64,000 bases of DNA from Roseiarcus sp963765375 (GCA_963765375.1 CAVXVZ010000006.1:65952-129951); one strand, 5' to 3'. Shown: positions 34,869-46,075, counted from the first letter of the stretch. Made by a program: numbers and translations. Notes: generated by a model not told the origin, from the sequence alone.

Positions 34869-35525
34869 ATGTGCAACCTTTACAGCCTCACCAAGGGCCA
34901 GGCCGCGATCCGCGACTGGTTTCGGGCGCGGCATGACCGCACCGGCAATCTGCCGCTGTTTCCGGGCATCTTCCCCGACCAGATGGCTCCGATCGTGCGG
35001 CGCGGCCCGGACGGCGAGCGCGAGCTCGTCATGGCGCGCTGGGGCATGCCAGGGCCGCCGCAATATGGCGGCCAGCCGGTGACGAACATCCGCAACGTCT
35101 CGAGTCCGCATTGGCGCGGATGGCTCGGACAGAAGTATCGTTGCATCGTCCCGGCGACATCGTTCTGCGAGTACGAGGACACCAAGCCGCGCAAGACGCC
35201 CATTTGGTTCGCCCTGGCCGAGGACAGGCCGCTCTTCGCCTTCGCCGGCCTATGGACGCCCTGGCGCGGCGCGAGGGGTCCCAAGAGCGCGCCGCTCATA
35301 GGCCAGCATGAGCTGTTCGGCTTCCTGACCACCGAGGCGAACGCGATCGTCGCGCCGATCCATCCCAAGGCGATGCCGGTTATCTTGACGTCACCGGAGG
35401 AAGTCGAGCTTTGGCTTGAAGAAGAAATGCCCGAGGCGCTGAAGTTGCAGCGGCCATTGCCGGACGCCGCGCTTAAGATCGTGGCGAAGGGCGAGAAAGA
35501 GGACAGAGCGGCGGAGGCCGCTTGA
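34869..35525 (+). CDS. SOS response-associated peptidase (SRAP, YedK/HMCES type)
   Basis: A 218-residue SRAP-domain protein that protects abasic sites in single-stranded DNA by forming a thiazolidine link through Cys2. The start MCNLYS gives the catalytic Cys2. The motif TNIRNVSSPHW, the Glu in SFCEYED and the His in VAPIHPKAMPVIL complete the active site. The open frame extends upstream, but only the ATG at 34869 puts the cysteine at position 2. Many copies of this gene ride on mobile DNA, in keeping with its location. Confidence 0.9.
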   Translation: MCNLYSLTKGQAAIRDWFRARHDRTGNLPLFPGIFPDQMAPIVRRGPDGERELVMARWGMPGPPQYGGQPVTNIRNVSSPHWRGWLGQKYRCIVPATSFCEYEDTKPRKTPIWFALAEDRPLFAFAGLWTPWRGARGPKSAPLIGQHELFGFLTTEANAIVAPIHPKAMPVILTSPEEVELWLEEEMPEALKLQRPLPDAALKIVAKGEKEDRAAEAA

Positions 35526-35713
35526 CAGCCGCGCCCGGTGTTCGCCAAATGTTCTCATGCAGGTTGAGACGCTCGGCGAGGCCCTTGCTGCAGGATGGCG
35601 TGTTCATGCGCGATGCCTTGAAGGCATCGTCGCCAACACGCGCTCAACCGCCAAGTGCCATCACCAGGCCGAACTGAGTTCTTGAGACATTGGCTTGGAC
35701 GCGGGGACGCAAC
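35526..35713. other. Short gap after SRAP gene
   Basis: No gene seen. The reading frame of the next zinc-motif fragment can be followed back a few codons (LETLAWTRGRN) before losing any resemblance. Confidence 0.3.
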
Positions 35714-35824
35714 ATGCCCCTTTCCGGCTTGCGGGAGCGGATGATGTGCCCGCGCTGCGGCAACCGTCGGGTCAATCTGATCTTCGAGCCGCCGCCCGTC
35801 GCCAAGCGCGCGCCCGTCGCGTAA
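35714..35824 (+). pseudogene. C-terminal zinc-ribbon fragment
   Basis: A 36-residue frame MPLSGLRERMMCPRCGNRR with a single CPRCG knuckle and a Pro-rich tail. It resembles the C-terminus of small bradyrhizobial-type zinc-finger proteins, which normally have a longer N-terminal part. Read as a decayed remnant between SRAP and the small coupled frames. Confidence 0.35.
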
Positions 35825-36112
35825 AGCCTCGCCGGGGTCGCAGATGGGGCCCCAGCAGCTGGTTCGACCCGCCAAACGCAGTTCCGAGACGAAGTAATCG
35901 GCCTGCGCCGGCCTTTTGGCAATTATCTGGCCAAGAGACGGTATGGGTCAAACTCGGGCGCAGGGCTGAAGAGTTTAAAACGCGGCAGCGCACGTGTATG
36001 CAAGACGGTCGCAGGTTGTGGATAAGCTGATAGACGTGACCGTAGGCCTGTACTTCAATGTGCGTTCACGCAATTTCTTTCCGCCTGGAAAGGATTGGGA
36101 GGCTCTAAACTT
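35825..36112. other. Intergenic stretch, nothing recognised
   Basis: About 290 bp without a supported gene. The last 60 bp provide the GGGAGG ribosome binding site of the following small frame. Confidence 0.35.
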
Positions 36113-36244
36113 ATGGCAGAGAACGGTAAGCGTGATGAACAGCCGAGCGTGTCAATTAAGGAGGAAAAGGATACGAGTATGACCATCCCGTTTGAGTACT
36201 ACCGGCACATTCTAACAGCCGCCACTACCAAGGGTGATGCGTGA
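36113..36244 (+). CDS. Small hypothetical protein (43 residues)
   Basis: ATG 36113 preceded by GGATTGGGAGG. The product starts MAENGKRDEQPSVSIKEEKD, is hydrophilic, and contains FEYYRHILTAATTKGDA at its end. Its stop overlaps the GTG of the next small frame (GTGA at 36241-36244), a sign of coupling. The function is unknown and the size makes the call tentative. Confidence 0.35.
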   Translation: MAENGKRDEQPSVSIKEEKDTSMTIPFEYYRHILTAATTKGDA

Positions 36245-36387
36245 CCGGGTCGGAGATGTTCGCCGTGGTGAAATACTGGACGCTTGTTAATTGGGAGCCT
36301 GTCCCAGGGACCTACGACCATATAAGCTGGATGGCGAGGATGGAGGAGGCGTTCGCCGATCTGCAATGGACTGCGACTGGTCTTTGA
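36241..36387 (+). CDS. Small hypothetical protein (48 residues)
   Basis: GTG 36241 overlaps the upstream stop. The product has an aromatic core, EMFAVVKYWTLVNWEPVPG, and ends WTATGL at 36387, directly at the beginning of the cyclase-domain frame. No known domain. It may be a leader cut from the N-terminal part of a larger gene. Confidence 0.35.
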   Translation: MTGSEMFAVVKYWTLVNWEPVPGTYDHISWMARMEEAFADLQWTATGL

Positions 36388-36841
36388 GGACATTGTCGAT
36401 TCGACCAAACGTGCGCAGGCTACGGGCGACCAGGGTTGGCGCGATCTGCTCAACTCGCATGACAAGACGGTGCGCCGCGAGCTTTCACGGTTCCGCGGAC
36501 GAGAGGTGAAGTCCCTCGGTGACGGTTTTCTGGCCACCTTCGACGGACCGGCCCGGGCGATCCATTGCGCCAGCGCCATTCGCGGTTCGCTGCGCGGGTT
36601 CGACCTTCCGGTGCGGATCGGCCTTCATACCGGCGAAGTCGAGCTGCTCGAGAACGACGTGCGCGGGATCGCGGTGCACATCGCTTCGCGGGTGGCGCAG
36701 CTCGGCGACGCCGACGATGTGCTGGTCTCGCGCACCGTTAAGGACTTGGTGGCTGGCTCCGGCATCAAGTTCGAGGACTTCGGCATGCACACCCTGAAGG
36801 GCATTCCCGAAGCCTGGCAGGTTTTTCGCGCTCTCGGCTGA
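36326..36841 (+). pseudogene. Class III adenylate/guanylate cyclase domain without a start
   Basis: About 155 residues form a complete class III cyclase homology domain. They show LVFEDIVDSTKRAQATGDQG with the first metal-binding Asp, KSLGDGFLATFDGPARAI with the second Asp, VRIGLHTGEVELLENDVRG and AVHIASRVAQLGDADDVLVS. The open frame begins after a TAA at 36323-36325 and has no ATG before the domain; the first GTG (36470) lies inside it. Homologues normally carry an N-terminal hydrolase or other domain. This is most likely the 3' remnant of a longer cyclase gene. Confidence 0.7.
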
Positions 36842-36949
36842 ACCCGCATCAAAGGCCGTGGAGACTCCCTGCCTTCTAACCCATCTTCAACAGTCGGATC
36901 TCCTAAGTAGCTGAGCAGCAGCAAGAATCCACGCCGCGCCGGCGGCTTG

Positions 36950-38715
36950 GCACTACATTTTGGATTTGGTTGGGTCAGGAGGCCGCGGCGGCGCGGACGG
37001 TGGGCGGCAGCGCGACGCCGGCGGCGCGCAAGGCGAGGCTGGCGGCGGGACGCGGGGCGGCGCGGACGATGAAGCGCTTGCCTTCGTGCTCGATCTCGGT
37101 TTCGATCAGGGAATCCAGATCGGCGATGATTTCCGGCCAGGAGCCGGAGCGGCCGAGCCCGGCAATGCGATCTTCCAGCGCGGCTTTCAACACCAGCGCA
37201 AGGAAGCTGCAAAACACGTGGCCACGGATCGTCTCGTCCAGCTTGTGGAAGATCGGCCGGGTCGCGAGCAGGTGCTTGGCGGTGCGGAAGGTCTGCTCGA
37301 CCATCCACAACTGCTTGTAGCAGAGCATCGCCTCGAGCGGGTTGAGATCGGTATTGGTGCGCAGCACGAAGATGCCGTCGAACTTTTTCTCCTCCTCGAT
37401 TTTGTCGGGATCGATCGCAAAGTGCTCCTTGCTGATCGTTTTGAGGTAGCGGCGGAAGCCGGCGTTGCCGACGAGCGCCTTGTCGCCCTTGGCGCGCTGG
37501 CGCTCCAACGCGGCCACGATCGAAGCGCGATCGGCGGCGTCCTTCTCCGCTTCCTGATGATTGCGGCAGACGATGTAGCGCCGCCCCGCCAGCTTGACCG
37601 TCTTGGCCTCGTAATCGATCTCCTTGCCGCGTTTTGTCAGCGTCAGCGGCGCGAACGGCGCCGGATCGTCGAGCGCCAGCTCGCGCACCAGTTTGTCGGT
37701 GCGCTCACGCACGCCCAGGATGTACAAGAGCTGCCGCGCCTCGAGCTCGGCCACGGCCTCGGCGCTGATCATGCCGCGGTCGGCGACCACGCATACCCGC
37801 GCGATGTTGAAGCGCCCCCGCAGTCGGTCGATCACGGGGATCAGCGTCGTCACGTCGGCGGTGTCGCCAGGCCACATCTCCGAGCACACCGGCCGCCCGT
37901 CGCCGTCGATCAGCACCGCGAGAATCATCTGCCGCAGATCCGGACGATGATCCTTGCTGTAGCCGTGCCGGCCCAGGGTCTGGCCGCCGGCGCCCTCGAA
38001 ATAGAGGCTGGTGGTATCCATGAACACCAAGTCGAGCCGGGTGAACAGGTCGCGCCGATAGGCGAACAGCCGCTCCTCCACCACGTCCTTCACGCAGCGC
38101 GGGGCGAACGGCGTGCGGGCGTCCTGCTCCTTTTCCGGCAGCTCCTCGCCCAGCCACCCCATGGCTCGATAGAGGTGATGCAGATCGAGCTTCTCGACGC
38201 CGGCGATGGCGTAATCCTCGCGCCAACGATCTGCCGCCCGGTCGGAGCCGCTCACGAACAGCCGGTGCAGCACCGTGAGGAACACCGCGCGTTCCAACGC
38301 AAAGTCGTGTTTGCGTTGTCCCGCCAGCTCCGCGATCACCGCCCGGCAGCCGGTCTCCTCCCACAGCCGCTCGAACACTAGCGCCGGGCCGATGCGGCGG
38401 ACTGCAATCGTCGTTGCGGCTTCATCGCTGGCCGCGCTCAAGACCATCGCCTTCGCCGCAAAGCGCGCACCCGAGCGCAGCAGACGCTCCAGCTGGCCGC
38501 TCGCCTGCAACTCCTCGAAACGCCCGAGCGTCGCGATCACCTGCTGGCGAACCTGATCGCCCTCGCGGCGGCTCTCGACGATCTGCAAATAGGCGCGCCC
38601 GGCCGAGGTCTTGCGGCGGAAATACACGGCAGGCTCCACATGTTGGTGCGCACAAAGAGTCGTGATTCACCACACAATGTCAAGCCAAATGTGTCCGCCG
38701 CGCGGCACTACACTT
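36950..38715 (-). mobile_element. IS1634-family element (ends approximate)
   Basis: The single transposase gene spans 36975-38639. GGCACTACA occurs just outside both ends (36951-36959 and 38702-38710) in the same orientation, so the exact inverted repeats are unresolved. No target duplication could be assigned. Confidence 0.6.
36975..38639 (-). CDS. IS1634-family transposase
   Basis: A 554-residue DDE transposase of the IS1634/IS4-like superfamily. It begins VYFRRKTSAGRAYLQIVESRR, as in this family. Catalytic blocks are LDLVFMDTTSLYFEG for the first Asp, VCVVADRGMIS for the second, and the Tyr/Glu signature LWMVEQTFRTAKHLLATRPIFH. The long insertion between second Asp and Glu is typical. Length is full and no frameshift is seen. 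Confidence 0.9.
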   Translation of the reverse strand: MEPAVYFRRKTSAGRAYLQIVESRREGDQVRQQVIATLGRFEELQASGQLERLLRSGARFAAKAMVLSAASDEAATTIAVRRIGPALVFERLWEETGCRAVIAELAGQRKHDFALERAVFLTVLHRLFVSGSDRAADRWREDYAIAGVEKLDLHHLYRAMGWLGEELPEKEQDARTPFAPRCVKDVVEERLFAYRRDLFTRLDLVFMDTTSLYFEGAGGQTLGRHGYSKDHRPDLRQMILAVLIDGDGRPVCSEMWPGDTADVTTLIPVIDRLRGRFNIARVCVVADRGMISAEAVAELEARQLLYILGVRERTDKLVRELALDDPAPFAPLTLTKRGKEIDYEAKTVKLAGRRYIVCRNHQEAEKDAADRASIVAALERQRAKGDKALVGNAGFRRYLKTISKEHFAIDPDKIEEEKKFDGIFVLRTNTDLNPLEAMLCYKQLWMVEQTFRTAKHLLATRPIFHKLDETIRGHVFCSFLALVLKAALEDRIAGLGRSGSWPEIIADLDSLIETEIEHEGKRFIVRAAPRPAASLALRAAGVALPPTVRAAAAS

Positions 38716-39239
38716 TCGCGCCACAGCCTCCTTCAGGCAAACAAAATCAATGGCTTACCCCATGCGAGCCCGCTCGAAGTGTTGAAGATGGGTCTAACAG
38801 GCGGAACGACGCCGCGCATCGCTATGTTCTGCCGGTGCCTTGGGGGGCTGCTCCAAGTCTTACTAGGCCGCCTGGGAAGGCCCGGAATGCCGCGGGAAGC
38901 GGCCGTTCCCCGGTGATACTCTGTGTGCCCGCTCTCCGGCCGTTTCTGCCCTTCGGTCTGGCCCCTTCTACCGGCCAAAATCTGACGCTTGCTACCCGTC
39001 CGTGTCGTCCGATCTACGAACGGCTGCTGTCGACACCCTGAGAGGACCTTCAGGGTCGGCGCTATGAACAGGCGGGAAGGGCGAGGAAGCGGACTTCCGC
39101 TGAAAGCGTCGACTGCGCCAACCCGGTCATCCGCGGGTGGCTTTTGGACGAGCGAAATTCCTGCCGAACCGAGTATCGCAAAGCTGGACAGCTTGCCGCC
39201 CCTGAGCGATTATCCCGTCGAGCCATGTGGAGCGCCGCC
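38716..39239. other. Gap between IS1634 and the large cyclase gene
   Basis: About 520 bp. Short frames exist but have no ribosome binding sites or recognisable motifs. The last 100 bp are in frame with the cyclase gene yet unlike its family, and GGAG lies only in front of ATG 39240. Confidence 0.4.
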
Positions 39240-42200
39240 ATGGACCTCGGCGAGTGGCTGAAGGGTCTCGGCCTCGGCCAGTACGAAGCGAGATTTCGCG
39301 AGCACGAAATTGACGCCGACATTCTGTCGGACCTGACCGAGGCTGACCTCGAGAAGATCGGTCTGCCGCTCGGCGCTCGCAAACGGCTGATGAAGGGAAT
39401 AGCCGGTCTCGCCTCAACTGAGGCTCGGCCGTCCGCGGGAGCCCCTGGTCCGCCGCCGGAAACTTCAGTCAGGACCCGCCTTCAGCGGATGGACTTGGCC
39501 GAGCGACGGCCGGTCACGGTCATGTTCTGTGATCTGGTCGGCTCTACGAGCATCGCCGCGAAACTCGACGCCGAAGACTGGCGAGACCTCGTCAACGCCT
39601 ACCTCGATGAAGCGTCCACGGCGGTGACCGGATTTGGCGGCCATGTGCTGAAAAGGCTTGGCGATGGCTTAATGGCACTCTTTGGCTACCCGCAGGCGCA
39701 GGAGAACGACGCCGAGCGGGCGGTCCGGGCGGGGTTGGCGATCCTCGCTGCCCTTGAGGCGCTCAACTCGAAGAACGCTGGCAGCAAACTGCCCGCGCTC
39801 GCTGCGCGCATCGGCCTCGAGAGTGGCCCCGTCGTCGTCGATGGGACTGGCGAAGTGTTCGGCGAGGCGCCGAACGTCGCTGCGCGCGTTCAAGGAGTGG
39901 CCGAGCCGGGGATCGTTCTCGTCACCGCTTCCGTGCAGCGGCAGATCGCGGGCCTGTTCGTCGCCGAGGAGAAGGGCGCGCACGAACTGAAGGGCGTGCC
40001 AGCCGCTGTGACTCTCTACCGCATCGTGCGCGCGAGTGGGGGCGGACGGCGCGGCGGGGCGCGCTCGCTTACGCCGTTCGTCGGTCACGAGGAAGACCTG
40101 GCCGTCCTCCTCAGACGGTGGGATCGCGCCCGCGGCGGCGAGGGGCAGCTCGCGCAGATCATTGGCGAGCCCGGCCTCGGCAAATCGCGGCTCCTGGAGG
40201 AGTTCCGCGCCCGCATCGGCGCGACGCCGCACACTTGGATCGAATGGTCCTCGTCGCAGCTTTTGCAGAACACGCCGCTACATCCCCTCGCCGAATGGGG
40301 ACGCCTACGTTTCGGGGGCGCGGAGCTTGCGCCTGAGAAACGCCTCGCCGAACTCGAGTCGGCGCTCGCGCAGGTGAAGCTCGATCCGCCCGAGCACGTG
40401 GCGCTGCTCGCGCCCGTACTCGACATCCCGTTGCCCGAGGCGCGAACGTCGGAGCTTACGCCAGAGGAACTGAGACGCCGCCAGCTCGCGGCGCTGACGG
40501 CATGGCTTCTCGCCGGCGCGCGCACACAAGCGATCGTGCTTGCCTTCGAGGATCTGCACTGGGCCGATCCGACCTCGCTCGATCTCCTCAAGACGCTCGC
40601 TGAGCGCGGCGCAGTCGCTCCGCTCTTCATTCTCGCAACCGCGCGGCCCGAATTCCGGGCGCCTTGGGCGACGCGCTCGCATCACGCCGTGGTGTCGCTG
40701 GTCCCGCTCGAACGGGCCGAGATCCGGCAGATGGTAGGGGCAATCGCCGAGCGCCACGCGCTCTCGAACGACAGCGTCGAGGGGGTCGCCGACCGCACCG
40801 GCGGCGTGCCGTTGTTCGTCGAGGAAGTGACGCGGCTTCTGATCGAAGGGGGTGCGCAGACGATCCCGCCCACGCTACAGCAGTCCCTCGCGGCTCGCCT
40901 CGACCGGCTCGGCGAAGCGCGCGAGGTCGCCCAGATCGGCGCGGTTTTGGGCCGCGAGTTCTCCGACGCGCTGCTCCATTCTGTAGCCGCAGGCGCTGAC
41001 CGCGGTTACAACGAACTCGCGCTACGGTTGGCGCTCGATAAGCTTGCCGAGGCCGACCTCCTGTTCGTCGAAGGCGTGCCGCCGGTGGCGACGTATCGCT
41101 TCAAGCACGCCCTCATTCAGGACGCGGCCTATGACAGCTTGCTCAAAAGCCGGCGACAGGCCCTGCACCGACGCGCCGCGGACGCACTTATCGCCGCGCC
41201 CGATCCGCAGCCCGAGCTTGTCGCCCATCATTTCACGCAAGCGGGCGAGATCGAGCCTGCTGTCGAATGGTGGGGCAAGGCCGGCGACGCCGCGCTCCGC
41301 CGCTCCGCCTTCCAGGAGGCGATCGCTCACCTCGGCAAGGCGATCGCCATGGCGGACAAGGCGGCGGATGCCGCGTCAACGCCGTCCGCGAAGTCCACAG
41401 CCGCTTCGGCGAGTCAACGGTTGAAGTTTCAAACCGGCTTGGGTCAGGCGATGATGCGTTCTCGAGGCTTCGCCTCCGACGAGTCGAAGACCACGTTCGC
41501 GCGCGCAAGGAATCTCGCGGCGGGAGCTGGCGACGCAAGGGAGCGATTCGACGCCTATTACGGGCTTTTCGTCGGCAGCCTGTTGCGCGGCGAGCTCAGC
41601 TTGGCGGGGGAGACGGCGGAGAGCTTCCTGCGCGAGGCGGAAAACGAGGGGCGGATGACGGAGGTGGCGGTCGCGCGCCGCAATGTGGGAGTGGCGCGCC
41701 TCTGCCAGGGCGATTTCATCGACGCACGGACCGAGTTCACCGAGGCGCTGAGGATATACGATCCTGAGCGCGATCGGAACGCCAAGCTCCGATTCGGTGT
41801 GGACACCGCCGCCGGCGCGGCGGGCTATCTTGCGTTGGCAAGCTGGGCGTTGGGCGATGTGGAACGGGCGCAAGTGCTCGCCGAGGAAGCGTTGGGGCGC
41901 GCCGACGGGGCTGCTCACGCACCGACCCGAGCGCTCGTTTACCACTACATCTCCCTCTACCAATTGCTCCGCGGCGATCCTGAAGCCGTCAGGCGCATCG
42001 CGAGGATTCCTGTCGAACTCGGCCGAGAACACGGGATGGCGCTGTATCTGGCGTTTGGAGAAGTGCACTCGAACTGGGCACGCGCCCGGCTCGGCGGCGG
42101 GGAAAGCGAAGTATCGGAACTGCGACGCTCCTTGGCCGCATACGTTGATCAGGGAAACAAGAATTGGGCGCCGCTCTTTCAGGGTTTACTCGCGGAACTC

Positions 42201-44952
42201 GAAGCCGAGGCACGAGACGTGGACGGCGCCTTGCGCCGGGTCGACGAGGCGCTTGCGCTCGCGAATGAGACCGGCGAGCACTGGACTGACGCCGTGCTCC
42301 ACCGCATTCGCGGCCAAATCCTGCTCAAGCGCGATCCGGCCAAAACAGCGCCTGCCGAGGAGACGTTCCAGACCGCCATCGCCGTCGCCCAAGCGCAGAG
42401 AGCTCGGAGCTTCGAACTGCAAGCGGCTCTGCCGCTTGCGAAACTCTACCAGTCCACTGCCCGCCCCGCTGACGCTCACGCCGTACTCGCGCCCGCGCTC
42501 AAGGGTTTTTCGCCAACGCCGGAGATGCCAGAGATCGCCGAGGCGCAGGCGCTGCTCGCGGCATTGGGCGAAACCAACGAGGTGAAAAACGCCGCCGCAG
42601 CACGCCAGCGGAGGCTGAATCTTCAAACCAACTACGGCCGCGCGGTGATGTTGTCCAAGGGTTATGGCGCTGACGAAGCGATGGCCGCGTTCGCTCGCGC
42701 CCAGAATCTTGCGGTGGGGATAGGCGACGCCGACGAGCAATTCTCCAGCCGATATGGGTTGTGGGCCGGTACATTGCAGCGCGGCGAGGTGGGGATTGCG
42801 CGCGAGATCGCTGAGGCTTTCCTGCGCGACGCAGCGAACACAGGTCGGTTGACGGAACAGACGGTCGCGCACCGTCTGCTGGGTCTGACCCGTCTCACTC
42901 AGGGCGACTTGGCGGAGGCGCAAGCCAATCTAGTGCAAGCGCTGCGGATCTACGACCCCGAGCGCGACCGCGAAGCCAAATTCCGCTACGGCCTCGAATC
43001 CAGCGCCAGCATAACATCCTATCTCGCCCACGTTAGTTGGTTGCACGGCGAGATTGGACAGGCGCGGAAGATGATCGATGACGCAGTCAGGCGCGCGACC
43101 GAATCCGCTCATGTGCCGACGCAGGCCTACGTCCACTACATGAAGACTATGCTGGAGATGCTTCGCGGCGACGCCGGCGCGGCCCACCGTGCCAGCGAAG
43201 CCCTGCTCAGAATCAGCGCGGAGCACGAAATGGCCCGCTTTTTGGCCGTTGGCGCGTTTTCCTCCGGCTGGGCGCGCGCTCAGCTCGGCGCCGATGGAAC
43301 GTCGGCCGTCGACCTTCAAGGGATTGTAGCTACGGTCGCCGGCGAGAACAACAAGTTATTTGCGCCTCTCTTCCAGGGTCGGCTCGCCGAGCTCGAAGCC
43401 GAGACCCAAGGCACGGAAGGGGCTCTTAGGCGCATCGGAGAAGCGCTGGCGCTGGCGTCCGAGACCGGAGAACGTCGGACCGACGCATTCCTGCATCGCC
43501 TTCGCGGCCACATCCTTTTGAAACGTGATCCCGCCGATCTCGCCTCGGCCGATGAAGCCTATCGCACCGCCATCGCGACCGCTCAGCAGCAGGGCGCTCG
43601 TAGCTATGAGCTCCTTGCGTCGCTGGCGCTCGCTAAGCTTTGTCAATTGACCGGCCGCTCCGTGGACGCGCATGCCGTGCTTGCGCAACCGCTCGAGGGT
43701 TTTTCGCCAACGCCGGAAATGCCCGAGATCGCCGAGGCGCAGGCGCTGCTCGCGGCGCTGGCGACAGACGAGCGTGTCCGGGAGGCTCTCGAAAAGCGGC
43801 AGGCTCGCGCGAAGATACATATCGACTATGCCCGCGCGATGCAGTGGGCAAAAGGGTGGGGTGCCGATGAGGCGCAAGCGGCGGTCGAGCGCGCCCATGA
43901 GTTCGCCGCCGCGACGCCCGGTAATCCCGAGTATTGGAACCTGACGTACGGGCGGTTTGCGGTTTCTCTGTTGCGTGGAGAGTTTCACGCAGCGCTGGAG
44001 ATTGCCGAGACCTATCTCCGGCAAGCTGAAGCTGAGAGACGGCCGGATCATGAGGTGAACGCACGACGGCTGCTCGGTACGGTCAAATACGAGCTCGGCG
44101 CATTCTTCGAGTTCGAGGCAAGAATTCGAAAAACTTCTCGCGGATTGGAACGAGAATAGAGACAAGGGTCTCGCGGCCGTGACGGGCGCGGACGTTCTCT
44201 GCGTTGGATCCGCCTACATGGCGCAACTCATGATTGTCCTCGGAAACGTCGAGGACGCGGTACGCCTATCGGAGGGCGCGATCCGTCGCGCCGAATCCCT
44301 TGGCGACTTCGGGTCGCTGGCGTTCGCGTCGGGTCTAAGCCTATTCGTTCTCGCCACGTGCGGACGCATCGAAGCGACGCTGCGCAGGGCGGAGGTTTTT
44401 GAGGCCAACGCCACTGAAAAGGGCGCGCGGCTTTGGGTATCGATTGCGAGGGAATGGGGGACCTGGGCTCGCGGCCTCATCACGGGCGACGCGGCGAGGG
44501 TCGCAAACGAGTTCAGAGACATTATGGCCGCGAGACGCGAGCGGCAGGAAAGGCAATCAGCGAATGTGGGGCACGGCCTTCTCGCCCAGCTCCTAAGCAA
44601 GGCGGGCGCGATCGACGACGCGCTCGCATCTGTCGCGGAGGGCCTCGCGCTCGCCGAGCAAACCGGCCACCGCGCGGATTCGTTCCTCCACCGGGTCCGG
44701 GGCGACATCCTCGCTGAGCGCGAAACCGTCGCCGCTGAAGCCGCCTACCACCAAGCCATCCGCATCGCACAGAGCCAGGGTGCGCGCACGTTCCAGCTCC
44801 AGGCCGCGCATGCGCTGGCGAAGCTTCTAGAACGCGCCGGCCGCCCCACCGACGCCTACGCCGTCCTCGCCCCCGCGCTCGAAGGCTTCTCGCCGACGCC
44901 CGAAATGCCCGAGATCGCCGAGGCTGAGGCGCTTCTCTCGAGATTGGCGTAA
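39240..44952 (+). pseudogene. SAM-cyclase-AAA-TPR giant signalling protein, triplicated C-terminal module, one frameshift
   Basis: About 1,900 residues. A sterile-alpha-motif domain (MDLGEWLKGLGLGQYEARF, residues 1-60) is followed by a class III cyclase domain (PVTVMFCDLVGSTSIA near 90, KRLGDGLMALFGYPQA, GEAPNVAARVQ). An AAA/STAND ATPase follows, with Walker A GEPGLGKSR near 310 and LAFEDLHWADPT. The rest is a helical TPR-like region in which one module of about 395 residues recurs three times, each ending GFSPTPEMPEIAEA (codons at 42504, 43698 and 44884). The frame breaks near 44125, where one extra base turns EAEFEKLLADWNENRDK out of phase; the spacing 1,194 then 1,186 confirms a +1 slip. 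The first frame ends at 44159. Likely a cytoplasmic signal sensor. Confidence 0.85.
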
Positions 44953-45145
44953 GCCCGCTTCGGGCAATGATGAGGCGGCACGCGTAACACCGAATGCCCG
45001 TCTCCATCCGATTCCGGCTCTTCCCGGCGCGACCCCCCGGTCGGCTCTCCGCCCATTGTCACCGGTCAAGTCCGGGCTCGGCCGGGCGCGCCCCTTCTCA
45101 ATCTTGTGAATGATAATGTCCTTTATCAGACGTTTTGAGGCAACC

Positions 45146-46075
45146 ATGAGCTTAATTGAATCAGTCGCCGAATGGGTCCTCGGGGTGTTGCCCTACGACC
45201 ATTCAGACCCGGACGTGGTCGCCGCTCTCAAGGGCAAGCATCCTGGCGAACTTCTTGTCCTCTATTACAACTGGCGCACCAGGCTGATTTCCGCCCATCC
45301 GCGTCACGTGGCGCGCTCGGACGCATTCGAGAAAAATCCGATCGTCGCACAGCGCCCCGATGTTATTGCCGCCATCGTCAGAGACATCGAGCAAGGCAAC
45401 GATCTCACGAAATATCTCAGCCGCCGGGTGCAGACCGGCTTTGAACTTCCGCCAAATCCCGCAAAAAAGAAGCTCAACAAGCTTCCGCATCTCGACCTTC
45501 TTTTGAATGAATGGAGAATCCACCACCTCCATCTCACCACGACCGTCGAGGCCGACGGTTTCGTGGAGCGCGACGATCCGCTGCTTTTCGCCATGTTCAC
45601 GCCGAGCAAAGCCTATCTGCTCGACATTGGCACTCACGACAGCTTTGCAGACGATCAGCTGGTCAAAATAGCTGTCAAGAATTGGCCGGCTGACCAGTTG
45701 TTCTTCGAGCTTAAGGGAGTTCTCGGCCTCAGCTCGGGAGGCGGCTATTCGAGCGAAGATCGCAGGCAACTACGGGGAGCCGGGATCGCCAGTGTTGTTC
45801 AGATCGGCGATCGGGTGTTCTCGCCGCCGGGAGGAATTTCTACGGCAGGCACGTCCTCCCAGGCATCGATGTGGGCCAATCATGTCATGCGTACTCTCAA
45901 CAATTTTGAGGAACAGGTACAAAAGAACCCGGCCGGCATCATCGATCTCATCCGAAATCATGGTGGGCAACCCAGCGAGAAGCCGGAGTTTGAGTTTGCG
46001 GTACTCCCCAGTGGTTTCGGCGTCATCGAGACGCAAAGCCGAGCGTTCATAAACTTGAGCCAGGGGGCCGGCTGA
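45146..46075 (+). CDS. Conserved hypothetical protein, first gene of a recombinase cassette
   Basis: A 309-residue soluble protein of unknown function. It has WVLGVLPYDHSDPDVVAAL near the start, HPGELLVLYYNWRTRL, a basic patch (PAKKKLNKLPHLDLLLNEW), then IHHLHLTTTVEADGF and a beta-rich stretch LLFAMFTPSKAYLLDIGTH, and a second half with FELKGVLGL. No signal peptide, membrane helix or classical catalytic motif. ATG 45146 follows TGAGG. Its stop overlaps the start of a tyrosine recombinase gene by one base (TGATG), so the two are co-translated. I cannot name the family; a role in the same mobile or defence-like unit is inferred from coupling alone. Confidence 0.7.
   Translation: MSLIESVAEWVLGVLPYDHSDPDVVAALKGKHPGELLVLYYNWRTRLISAHPRHVARSDAFEKNPIVAQRPDVIAAIVRDIEQGNDLTKYLSRRVQTGFELPPNPAKKKLNKLPHLDLLLNEWRIHHLHLTTTVEADGFVERDDPLLFAMFTPSKAYLLDIGTHDSFADDQLVKIAVKNWPADQLFFELKGVLGLSSGGGYSSEDRRQLRGAGIASVVQIGDRVFSPPGGISTAGTSSQASMWANHVMRTLNNFEEQVQKNPAGIIDLIRNHGGQPSEKPEFEFAVLPSGFGVIETQSRAFINLSQGAG

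Noticed and set aside
38716..39239. Possible remnant gene or intron between IS1634 and the large cyclase
   Set aside because: No splice-type structure, reverse transcriptase motif or supported frame could be found.
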